Positions 21,845 to 31,980 of a stretch of DNA of 64,000 bases are shown here, piece by piece (position 1 is the first letter of the stretch; each line of letters starts with the position of its first letter). Source of the stretch: Sporobolomyces roseus (lineage: Eukaryota; Basidiomycota; Microbotryomycetes; Sporidiobolales; Sporidiobolaceae); NCBI GenBank assembly GCA_016617785.1, contig JADILM010000012.1, positions 372,001-436,000 of the forward strand, given 5' to 3'. Under the pieces are notes generated by a model that worked only from the letters and a program-made list of their open reading frames with translations, had not been told where the DNA came from and searched no databases. The translations under genes were made by a program, and so were the position numbers.

Positions 21845-24748
21845 TCAGAGCATGACTTCCCCTCTAACCCATTTATCCAACCAACCTTTCCTAGCTTCAT
21901 CCAATTCACCAACTCTCTTCCTTCTCTGCATTCCCATCTCCTTCTCGATGATATCCCTCTCTGTCTTCTCCACAATGATCTTCTGTCCAGTCTTCAGGCG
22001 CTCCATCACTTCCTCTGCTACCTCTCCTTGTCGAATTTGACTAGTTGATCCATTCTCCGATTCCTGTTGAACATCCTCCTTCTCAGTTTGTACAGGATCT
22101 TGTGCTGAGTTACTAGGGACCGCATTTAGTTGATAAGGGAAAGCTGAAGCAGGTAAATTGACGGCGGCTCTCGAGAGTGAAGCGAACAATTGAAAGCTCG
22201 TATCCTTGACGACGTCCAATTCTGGCGAGATGCCTTTGAACTGGAAGAGTGAAGCGAGAGTGAGGATCCGATAGACGTAAGGAGTTGAGGGAGAGGTGAT
22301 GCCCAATTCGCGACCGGTGATTGAGAAGAGAGGTTGGAGGAATTGACGGGCAGTAGAGAAGTCGGAGCGTGAGATCTTGGTGAGGCGTTGGCGGGGGTAC
22401 AGGTCGGGAATGTAAGACGTTCGGGAAATATTGAGGAGAGAGGCGAGATTGGAATTGGTCTTGATCGAGGCGAGTGCGACGTCGAAAGAGTCTTGATCTT
22501 TGGCGGTGAAGTGAAGCTCTTCGAGGTTGGCCTGATCAACCTTGAGCCAGGAATCGGGTGTTGAAGAGGAAGAGTTGGGTTGGCGAGTACCGGAATCGAC
22601 CACTTTGAGCATTTCGTCATCAGCAGATTCGAGAGTGGCAAGAACGGAGCGAGGGATGCGAAGGAGAAGCTGATTGTTCACGACCTGTTCATCTCAGTGA
22701 TCGATTCCATCAGCTTGTCTTGTGCAGCAGCTGATCGAGGGGGAGACGAACCTTGGAAGTCGATCCGTTGATACCGTCCTCGTGACTCGCGAGAATGCAA
22801 TCCAAATCGAATGAAGCGACGTTCGGGAAGACCTCGCTCCCGAGGATACCATCGTCGACTGAGGATCGAAGACTGTGTGATGAGCGAGGTCTGCTGAAAT
22901 CGATCATCGAGAATCTCAAACTCACCGTCAGAGCCAGGTAGGATGCCCTCATCTGTCGAGAGACACCTTGCGATCGAAGTCCAGACTGTCATGATAGTCC
23001 CCGAGCGTCAGTTCGAGAGGGCGTATGCGCAGAGAAGCAGGTAAAGAAGACTGACGTTTCATCCTCCAGTCTTCAAATTTCTTAGCGACAATCTCATTCT
23101 CGTCTTCCTTCATCATCTCTGACGTGATCGTGATCATGAATGCGTTCTTCGTAGGTCCATAGTCAGTATCTGTGGAATCCTGTCCGGGAAAAATTCAGTC
23201 TTTTCGTCTCAATCGAACTGATCGGAAAGAAGACTCACCGATTCCTCCTTCTAGACCACGAGCTACCCTTTGCTTCAAGTTCACGTATCTTCGAGTGATT
23301 CCGATCAAGCCATTGAGTGAATCGGTCGTAATCTTCTGTCTCTCCGTGACATCCTGAGCCTTCGCCATCACCCCTCTCAACAACTCATCAAACTTCCTCC
23401 CATCCTCCGTCGATTCAAGATGTTTCGTCGCTGCTGGTGAAAGTGCAAACGCATACCCTCTCGAAAGGTATTTAATCGTCCTCGACGCAGAAGTATTGAA
23501 AGTTCTATCTTCTCGAGAGACTCGATCGACCGCATCTTGTTGTTCAGGATCAAGAGGGCGAGAGGGAGTCTTGACTTCTTTCCTTGCCAATCGAACGTCG
23601 AGTAGGTTTGCTTTAAGTCGAATCGCTCGAATGGCGCGAGGAACGGCGAGGACTGAAGAACCGTTGAAACCGATACAGCAACAATCGAGGTCGAAAGAAC
23701 CGAGTGCGTCGAAGATTGAGGGGAAGGAAGTGAGGATGATTTGAACGGGACGACGAGGTTGGAAACCGAGAGGAGGGAGAAGAGTGATTGCGTTGTGACT
23801 GTGCGATATCGACCAGTTCAGCTTCCTCGGCCTGTGAGGACAGCTGAAAATAGAGATTCGACGCACCCTTTGATGATCAACATCTCTCCTGGGTGTGTCC
23901 TCCATTCGGTAGGTTTCCGCAATCCAAAGTTGAAGTTGAAAAAACCTCGTGGTTTGGCGGGTTCTTCAGCTTTGGGAGTTGGCGCAAACTTGCACTGAAT
24001 CGACTCGATGATTGAGCGAACCTTCGGAACGAGTTCGTCGGGTTTGAGTCCGTAGAGGAAGAGGTCGAGATCGGATTCGGAAGAAGAGGAAGATTTGTGT
24101 GAACCAGTGATGATCGAGAGGACTGACCCTCCTCCTAGGACGACGTTGTTCCAATCGACTAAATAGTGAGGGAACTGTTGAGCTCAAGCGATACAAGAAG
24201 ACCAGAGAGGGATAGTTTGAACGCACGATTCTCCAAAAGTCCTCCTGACCATTCTTTCAATTCATTCCTAAAATCCTGCACCGTCTGACACCGACTCCCC
24301 TCCTCGATTAAATCCCTCTGTACCTCTCCCTCGAACACGACCTTGATTCCCTCTGGTACTTGATTCAACAATTCGAATCCCTCAACTTTCCCCCTCGGCA
24401 ACACATCAACCAAATACCTATCTTTGAGTTCTTGTGGACAATCATTGGAGCAAACAAAATCTCTCTGATAATCGATTAATTCGGAGAGGGTTGCAGAGAT
24501 TTGAGAGGGAGTCGATCCGAAGAGATGAGAGTAATGGGCATCTTTCGCTAAGCGGAGTTGAGTGGGGAGGGTCAGGTAGGGAAGGAGAGCTTGAAGAGTG
24601 TCTTGAGAGAGCGAAGGGAGGAGGGAAGTGAAGATTGAAGGAGTCGAGAGGAGAGATGCCCTTGGAGGAGAGGAAGAGGTTAGCAAACAGGGGGAACGCA
24701 GTCGTGAGGTGTGACTTACAGTTCTAGGTACGCTGGGAGAGGCGACAT
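21845..24748 (-). CDS. Putative nucleotidyltransferase-fold protein NTL-A
   Basis: Large multi-exon gene starting MSPLPAYLELASLL at 24748 and ending DKWVRGEVML at 21845. After a helical N-terminus (ISATLSELIDYQRDFVC) there is the pattern VVLGGGSVLSIITG followed about ten residues later by SESDLDLFLYGL, then much later RRPVQIILTSFPSIFDALG and SFDLDCCCIGFNG. The order GG(S) then DxD then a third FDLD is what one expects for a polymerase-beta-like nucleotidyltransferase core (inference; I do not have a family name). A helical region with YLSRGYAFALSP and a long C-terminal helical domain follow. The paralogue NTL-B (28338-31131) has the same order of blocks. Function and substrate are unknown. 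Confidence 0.7.
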
Positions 24749-25098
24749 CTCGTATTTGACGTGGGAAGAGAAAGAGAAAGGAAGAGATGAAAGGTGTGTG
24801 CAAGAAAAAGTGTACCGAAATTCGCAAGTCGAATAGTGAAAAAGTTCGTTGCTTTGCTCCAGTATTCCGCCTTCGTGAGCGGAAGGGAGAGTAACGCGTC
24901 CAGCAAGTATGACGCGAGATCGGAGACGCTCTCCTTCGAAAGCGAGGAGAAGAAAAAGACCCGAAGAGCTCCCGAGCTGTCTCTCTCGTCGCTCGCAAGC
25001 TATACTGCTTGATTGATTTGCACACCAGCCTGATTGAGAGTAACAACATAGACACACAAAACGACCCCCCTATCAAAACCCTAACCCTTTGCGATTCC
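24749..25098. promoter_or_regulatory. Spacer between PRP18 3' end and NTL-A start
   Basis: 350 bases between two minus-strand genes, so it holds the promoter of NTL-A and the 3' end of PRP18. No gene recognised. A single aaaccctaaccc stretch lies near 25077. Confidence 0.4.
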
Positions 25099-26700
25099 TC
25101 AGCAATCGAACGAAAAAATTAACCCATTCTGTAGAAATCAAAGTCAATATCAGCAGGACGCCGATCGATAGAATGAGACGGTTTGAACGTACTTTTGGCT
25201 GACATCTTGTGGGGGCCTGATAGCCTGTGCAAACGTCAACTGTAGCAAAAAGCAAGCGCAAACGAGATCAGTTAAAAAGTTCTCCTGGACCCTGTCTTCC
25301 CTCTTTCGCCGCCCTCGACCATCGTCAGAGAGAGAGAGAGAGAGTGGGTACTTACCAATCTCTTCAAACTCTGAATATATTTCCTCGAAGTCTCATCATT
25401 CAACGCATGAGCGACATTCGAACTGAAAATCTTCTCTCGTCCTGAACGTTCATGAATTCCGACCATAGTGACTCCGATAGGCCAAGGTGCGTTCCCGATT
25501 GATAAACGAAGGTAGGCGTCGTTGGCACGGAGGTATTCGCGCGTTTGCATGTAGAATGTGATTTCTGCTACTGCTAGGAGAACGTCATCTGCTAGATCCT
25601 ATGTTGCGCAAGAAGGGGTCAGTGAGAGTGAGAGGAAGAGAGGGGGGAGGGGAGGAGGACGAACGCGTTTCCGAAGTTGTTTGAAGAGGGGTTTGAGGTA
25701 TTCGGAAGAGGTCGAACAGGTTGCTGAGGCGACTTTTCCTTGTGTCGTTCGTTTGACGGATTCTGTGGGTCGGCGATTCGGACTCAGAAATCTGGCACGA
25801 AAAGTAGACGTGGCTGAGAGACGATTGAGACGCACCTGGTCGATCAGCTAATGATTGTTCCCATTCTTTCAAAACTCGCTATATTCGCACGAGCTCCGAG
25901 TCAGTATCCTTCGACCGTGGAATTGCGGGAAAGAGCTGTAGGCTCACCTTCAATGCGTGGTATATTTGAGGGTACACCTTGTGAGGATTTGTTTTGACCA
26001 AGTTCAAATCGACCAAAACCTCTTCATCTTTCGGATTCGGTTCCTTCTTCTCCTTCACTTTCACTTCCTTGCCACTCTCCTTCTCTTCCTTGTCCTCTTC
26101 CGCTTCCTTCTCGAGTTTGTCCTTCTTCGCTTGATCTTTCTTGTCCTGTTTCTCTCCCGCACCCTTTTTCTTCTCTTTCTCCCTCTCGATTCCCAATTCT
26201 TGTCCCTCCATCGCCCTCGCGAAATCGTTCCTCTGACCCTCTGATCGTTCTTCAATCAACTCCAATGCCCTCAATCGTAATCGTCTGTCTTTGTCGGATT
26301 CTGCGAATAATCGAATGGGTTGTCCAATCCTTCGTAACCTCCTGACCGCTTCTTCATTCGAAACGTTGAACGTCTTTTCCTCCTTGATTGATTCCACCTC
26401 TGATGAACCACCTCTTGATGAATGGTCTCCCTGTACCGTGTCTAGTAAAGGTTGTTTAGGTTTCTTTCCATACAATTTCTCTTTCCTCAATCTCTCCTTC
26501 TCTTGTTCACGTTCCTTTTGTTCCTGTAATCTCATAGCTTCCAACTCACTCCTCTTGAGGTATCTCTTGGCTGGTGGTTCATCCTGTTGAGTAGTGGAAG
26601 TTGAGGTTGAAGTTGAGGGAGCGGGAGAATGAGAGTTTCTAGATGATATATCGTCTAGTTGTCGTTTCTTTGATTGAATTTCTGCTTTGAGGAAGTCCAT
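25099..26700 (-). CDS. PRP18: Pre-mRNA splicing factor 18
   Basis: PRP18 acts in the second catalytic step of splicing, with Slu7, on the U5 snRNP. Starts [17 protein letters not shown], the family N-terminus, followed by the PRP4-like motif [20 protein letters not shown] and [17 protein letters not shown] Lys/Glu-rich low-complexity stretch of about 60 residues separates this from the Prp18 domain ([87 protein letters not shown]). Two small final exons give [16 protein letters not shown] then [13 protein letters not shown] at 25099. The start is 108 bases from the divergent COX12 start. Confidence 0.95.
25327..25344. repeat. (AG)9 microsatellite in a PRP18 intron
   Basis: Nine AG units on the plus strand, that is a CT repeat on the coding strand, lie in a PRP18 intron shortly after its donor. 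Confidence 0.8.
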
Positions 26701-26808
26701 AGCGAGTAGTTCGAGTTTCGAGTGAGGTGGCAGAAGGAGAGAGAGAGCAGCGAGGAGAGTTTCTCTTCGTCCTCCTCAGCAACCAACCCATTCATTAACA
26801 ACTACAAG
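26701..26808. promoter_or_regulatory. Divergent promoter PRP18 / COX12
   Basis: The 108 bases between the two ATGs must serve both a splicing factor and a respiratory-chain gene. Contains GAGAGAGAG and CTCTTCGTCCTCCTC tracts; no other element recognised. Confidence 0.5.
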
Positions 26809-28014
26809 ATGTCTGACGAAGAATCTCAAGTGCGTATTCTACTCCTATTCTCTCGAATGTACGCTGATTCTCTCTGTGTGGGTTGTAGTCGACTGTCCTT
26901 CAAACGGCTGCTTTCGATGCCCGATTCCCTAACACCAACCAATCTAAACACTGCGCAAGTCTACACTCGTTACCCTCCCAGCTTTCTAGCCGTAGAGACT
27001 ATTACCGTAGTCTCTTCGTGGGAATTGAGTTATTCCCTTGTACTTCCGATCCTGATCACTAACCCCCCCTTCTCTCCTCTTTTCGATCGATACAGTTCCA
27101 ATCCTACGTCGATTACTACAGATGTGTAGATGCTAAAGGAGAAGATTTCCCCGCTTGCAAGACGGTACGTTACCATCCCTCTCTCCAGTATTCCCTTCGA
27201 AAAAGTCATGTCCCGGAGAATCGTCGAGTGAAAAGCGGGAGGGCCAATATGGAGAGGAAAGGTCGAGCACATCAGGGAAACCCGGCCCAGAATCGCCGAA
27301 GAACGCTCGAGGAAAGAGACCGCACAGTTTCCGTCAAGTTCGCCTAGAATCGCCCCAATCTTCGATCAGAACTCTCTGCTTCCCTCTCTATCGACCCCTA
27401 CACCTCTCCGCTTTACTCCCGCCCTTTTCTGCGTCCGAAATCCGCTGCCCGTCTCCGCCCATCTTCACGACCTCGTTTTCTTTAACCTTCGCACAACACT
27501 CCCTCCTCTTTCAATCCGTATCTTCGTCCGCTCCCCATTCCTACCCATCGCTACGACCCCTTTCCTTTCCCCCACCTATCCGACTCGTCGCCTCCGTCAA
27601 TCCGCATCTACTTCCCGGCACATCACCACGAAATCTCGCTCCCCGCCAACCTCGACGATTCTCTCGGGAACCGACTCGTCTCAAATGGAACCCATCGATG
27701 TCTGTGTCCGGTTACTGATGAAACTTTGGTCCATGAAACAGTTCTGGAGGACGTACCACTCGCTTTGCCCCAACGAATGGGTCGCCAAGGTAAGTTTTCT
27801 ACATCCCCCTCATCAAGTTTCGAGGGATTACGTTACTGACACTTGTGCGGTGTAAACAGTGGGACGAGCAGCGTGAGGAGGTGAGTGTCGCATCAGAAAA
27901 CTCTTGAACGAACTTATGCCGTTTTTTTCGGTTTTCTCGTTTTCTCGAAATTGTGTTCTGACCCTTGAGTCTTATCGTACGCAGAACCGATTCCCCGCCA
28001 AGTTGACCGCATAA
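26809..28014 (+). CDS. COX12: Cytochrome c oxidase subunit VIb
   Basis: Small twin-Cys subunit of complex IV, facing the intermembrane space and imported by the Mia40 route. Six phase-0 exons (26809-26829, 26889-26954, 27096-27164, 27742-27789, 27860-27880, 27985-28014) give 84 residues. Blocks: AFDARFPNTNQSKHC, FQSYVDYYRCVDAKGEDFPA, CKTFWRTYHSLCPNEWVAKW, DEQREENRFPAKLTA. The CX9C and CX10C pairs are complete only if intron 2 is removed with a GC donor at 26955. Intron 3 (577 bases) is far longer than the others in this window. Size and motifs match the family. Confidence 0.94.
26955..27095 (+). other. GC-AG intron in COX12
   Basis: The exon ends AAACACTGC and the intron starts GCAAGT and ends GATACAG. 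This joins HC to FQSYVDYYRC and restores CX9C. The GT lying two bases in would shift the frame and produce an early stop. Confidence 0.85.
27165..27741 (+). other. Unusually long intron 3 of COX12
   Basis: 577 bases between ...TGCAAGACG and TTCTGGAGG, with canonical donor GTACGT and an ACTGAT branch-point-like sequence near the 3' end. Neighbouring introns are 50-140 bases. The interior is CT-rich and has an open frame without any recognisable domain. I cannot identify an RNA gene within it. Confidence 0.75.
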
Positions 28015-28337
28015 GCGTACCCGTGGGATCACGTCAAGGTTCGCGTCGATTGAGTAGAAGAGGAAGGGGGGGGGAGAGGGGTTCGTTTCGTAATTTGGTT
28101 TTCGGAGGTGACAAAAATTCATCGTTTTCTTTCTTACGAGCTCTCTCGAGCACAGGTAGAGTCGTGAGAGAGGCGCATCGAAGCTACTCTGGGGAGATGC
28201 TTTGATCACGATGACTTTGCGATCCGCGGGTTTGAAAAGTCTCATCTTCTCTTTTCGCTTTCTCTCCTTCTCTCTTCCCTCTCTTCCCTTCTTCACTTCA
28301 ATCGCTTCTGCTTGCTCCAGTTCACGAGCTACAAGCC
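28015..28337. other. Spacer between COX12 and NTL-B
   Basis: 323 bases. It contains a purine-rich stretch (aggaagggggggggagaggg, near 28060-28080) on the plus strand, and a CT-rich leader before the NTL-B start. No gene recognised. Confidence 0.45.
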
Positions 28338-31131
28338 ATGGTTGTACTCCCAGCCTACCTCGAATTGTAGGTCCTCCCTCTCTCTCCTCTCTCGTTAGAT
28401 CGCGCACTGATCCCCTCTCCTGCCCTCTGAACAGGGTTCAACTCCTCTCCACCCCCTCTAGCTACTCTCAAGTCCTCTCCGTCCTCTCCCCCTCCACTCT
28501 CACACTCTTACTCCCTTATCTTCCCCTACCCGTACTCCTCAAACTCCCCGAGGAACTCCTCGGATCTACGTCATTGAGTGAATTGATCGATTTCCAGAGG
28601 GATTGGGTTGGGTCAGAGGAATGTCCAAAGGAGATGAGGGATAGCTATCTTGTGAGGCTGTTCGAGGGGGGGGGGAAAGGGAGGATTGGAGGGAGTCAAG
28701 GGAGCTGAGAAGTTGGGAGGGGAGGAGGGAATCGAGTTTGTGTTCAAGGCTGAGGAGGGGAAGGGAAGGAAGGTGTGCGGAAGCTTGAAGGAGTTTGAAG
28801 AGGGTTTAAAGGAAATGAGTAATGGGTTGTTCGAGAATCGTGCGTTCTTCCTTCTACGACTCAGTCTCGCTGCCAATAAATTGACTGAAAGCTAAGGTTG
28901 AATGCACAGTCGATTGGTCCAACGCCTGTCTTGGAGGTGGAAGTGTACTCGCTCTACTCGAGGGAAAACAGAACGATTCTGAATTCGCGGAGAGTGACTT
29001 CGATTTGTTCCTCTATGGTCTCAAACCAGACGAGGTGAGTGCCTTTACGCTTGTACTTAGTCATGACGACGTGCTTACGACGAGGAGATGTATTCACAGC
29101 TCATTCCGAAAGTCGCTTCAATCATTTCACAAATCAAGTCTGTTCTACCAGAACCTCCCACTCTCGAAGATCCCGAAGATTACGCCTTCGAGTGGAGCTC
29201 TCAACACCAAGGAGAATGCCTCTACATTCTCGGGTTCAACGCCATGACGATCATTCCTCCTCGTTCGAAGAATCGTCGTCCGATCCAAATCATCCTTCAC
29301 ACGAACGAAACGGTTTTCGATGCGATTGCTGCTTTCGATTTGGATTGCTGTTGTTTCGCTTATACGGGAAAAGACGTTGTTGCTGTTCCAAGAGCTTTGA
29401 GGGCTTACAAGACCAAGACGAACTTGCTCGATGAGAAGTTGGCAAGGAAAATCGTAAGTTCGGACGGAACTCGATCGAGTTCATTCTACTGATCAAGATC
29501 CTCCATGAATTCACAGGATCCCACTGCCTCAACGCTCTCCTCTCGTGCACTCAAGTATCTCGATCGCGGCTACTCCTTCGGCCTCTCTCCCGCTTCCTCC
29601 TCCCATCTCGCCTCACTCTCCGTCTCCCTCTCATCCCGTATCTCCTCCCTCACCACTCTCGTCTCTTCTACCTCTCATCGCGTCGAAACTCTCACCGACA
29701 CCTTGAAAGGTCTCGACTTGTTGATTAGGAAGAAATGGAATCGAGACAACAAGGAGGAAGGGGAAGACGGTTTCAAGTCTGACTATGGACCGGTTAGGAA
29801 TAGTGCGATGAAAGTTGTCGATGGGAAAATGTTGAGGGGTTGGGAGAATGGCGAGATAGCGCATGACTATTGGGAGAATCAAGTCAAAGGTGCGCAGAAT
29901 CGCTTACTCCAGCGCGTTAAGAGAGGGTTCTAAGCTGAGGATTTTGTTTGGATGCACAGTCTTCCAAGATGTTATCGACTTCATCTCGACGGACAAGAAG
30001 ATCGTTCCTTTGAAGAAAGGTCAGTCTCGCTCGATTCAAAACCTCAAGGAGAACGCTTGCTGATTTGACGGACGAAGATGAACAGTCTCAAGTCTCAACG
30101 TTTCGACGTACTTGATTCCCTACGTCTGCGGATTCGATCATGAGTTCCTCCTCGGTTTGAAGGACAAGGTCGACGACAAGTTCCCTCAAACTTGGTCTTC
30201 GATCAGGAATCTTCAATATATCATTCGGTCGGTTGATCATTCGCTCGTGCTGATCCGCAGCCTGAGCTGATCACGACAAACGTCTTTCGACAGTCTCCCT
30301 AAATCTCTCATCCCTTTGATCGAAAAGGGTGAAAACGATTTCAACCAAACGATCAAACCTGTTCGCGAGAAGAAGATTCCTTCAAACTCGAAGAAATTAA
30401 ACACCTCTAGCATTACTCACGACTCTCCCAACTTCACCTCGTCCGAATCCAGCACTCTTTGTACCGACCTCGATAGAGTCAAAGCCCTCTCCCTCCCTCT
30501 CGATCTCACCGAAGATTCCTCCGACCTCTACCCATCTAATACTACCGCTCTCAAACCTCTCATTCCCGCTTTCTCGGGTTCCTACAAGCCTCAAAAGACC
30601 AACACTTCTTCCTCTCCACTCAAGTTCCTCCAACCTCTCACCTCTCGTTCTTCTCAAGAAATAGGAACGACTTCTACCGCGACTCCATACCTCTATCGCT
30701 CGTTCACCTTGTCCTCTCTCCTCCAGTTCCGCAACCTCTTCCCTTCCCTCGATCAAGCAAAAGATCTCCTCTACTTGCTCTACTCTTCTCTCGTTCGCCG
30801 CGCCGTCTCCGAACCTCAAGGAATGCCTACGATCCTCTTCCCTCACCGCGACTTTTCCGACAACAGTCCGATTACGGAAGAGGACGTAATCAAAGCAATG
30901 ACGAGTTCCATGAACTCGAAAGAGGCGAAAGATAGTTTGATGCAATACTTGGCTCAACCTACGAAGAAACAAGTCGAAGCGAAATTCGAGGATGAATTGA
31001 AATGGATCGAGAAATTGGGGAAGAAGTTGGGAGAGAAGGAGGACAAGGGGGAGAAGAGGGAGTTGGGTGAATTGGATGAGGATAGGAAGAGGTGGTTGGA
31101 ACAGTGGGTTAAGGGCGAAATCATGGTTTAA
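28338..31131 (+). CDS. Putative nucleotidyltransferase-fold protein NTL-B, probable frameshift
   Basis: Paralogue of NTL-A in inverse orientation. The start MVVLPAYLELVQLLSTPS and STSLSELIDFQRDWV match NTL-A. Further blocks are VDWSNACLGGGSVLALLEG, AESDFDLFLYGLKPDE, NRRPIQIILHTNETVFDAIA, AFDLDCCCFAYTGKDVVAVP, SRALKYLDRGYSFGLSPAS, TYLIPYVCGFDHEFLLGL and the end LEQWVKGEIMV. The reading frame breaks at a run of ten G at 28666-28675. Nine G would join the two frames in the way NTL-A reads. An alternative is a 51-base intron starting GTGAGG just before the run, which is in phase but lacks a branch site. So this is either a homopolymer artefact, an unusual intron or a real broken copy. Function as for NTL-A: inferred only. 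Confidence 0.65.
28666..28675. repeat. G10 homopolymer at an apparent frameshift
   Basis: Ten consecutive G in the coding strand of NTL-B. Upstream and downstream coding frames differ by one base across it. Confidence 0.85.
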
Positions 31132-31980
31132 AGGAATCGCTTGAGAATGGGTCGAGAGGGAGTAGTCCAATCAACGCTTGACTGTAAAGTTCCTTCTATC
31201 TTCTCTTTCGCCGGTTTCTCCTGAAGAGTGTCGAGACGAAAGAGGTGGACGAGAACCCGACTTTTTCGATTTCGCAACTTCCGTCGAATTCTGTACGTTC
31301 CTTTCTTTACCATTCCTCCTACAATTCGATTCTTGGCTGACTCGCACTTTCAAGAGCTCATCGTGAGCCGTTCAGCTTCGAGCATAAGCCTGAAGTCCAA
31401 GCGTGGCTCTCCTCGCGGTTGACGAGAGGAAAGACTTCTTCATTTCGGCTCCCGTATGATTGCGAGAAGGGGAACGAGGGCAAGGGCAATGGACGTGAGG
31501 AGCTGATCTTGGTCAAGTGACGAACGGAACACGCAGCGGATCCGCAATCTTTCCCTCGAGCTCAGACTTTCGCACCTTTGTAAAGTAATGAGAAGGGTTC
31601 GTCTCAATTCATTTTCAGCGCGCCCACTTCTGCACAGACTGACTTCATTCTCCCTCTCAGCAGCGCTCCGACACATCGAGCAATGAGAACACTCAGAAAC
31701 GCAAAGGGAAGAGGTCCCGAAGAAAGGGACCAATCGCTCAAACTCTCATCGCTCAAACCCTTCGACTTTCGAATCCCATTGTTCTCTTCCCTCGGTGCTC
31801 GACCTCGGCGGAAGGGTAATCTACGATACAGGTCTGAGCATCCGTGAGCAAGGTTTATCTTCCCCGCTTCTTCGAACGCACTTTCGTTTCCTCTTCCTCC
31901 ACAACTTCTGATCTATCTCTCCTCAAGGAGCCCCTCACTTTCCTTCTCTACCTATCTGCCACTACTCTACGTCTCTCTGC
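31132..31980. other. Spacer between NTL-B and the DUF6534 gene
   Basis: 849 bases, the longest gene-free stretch in the window apart from the left edge. Short open frames on both strands show no domain. The last 130 bases are a CT-rich leader (cctcttcctccacaac, ctctctgcc) ahead of the next start, so the right part is probably promoter and 5' UTR. Confidence 0.4.

Noticed and set aside
25073..25092. AAACCCTAACCC resembling a telomere repeat
   Set aside because: Only two partial units, located between PRP18 and NTL-A within gene-dense DNA; no array.
25957..26244. Hydrophobic Phe/Leu-rich open frame on the plus strand
   Set aside because: It is the antisense of the Lys/Glu-rich low-complexity part of PRP18, which generates false membrane-like sequence.
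27155..27718. 187-codon open frame inside the long COX12 intron
   Set aside because: Pro/Ser/Arg-rich without any recognisable motif, and flanked by good splice sites that restore a perfect COX12 protein.
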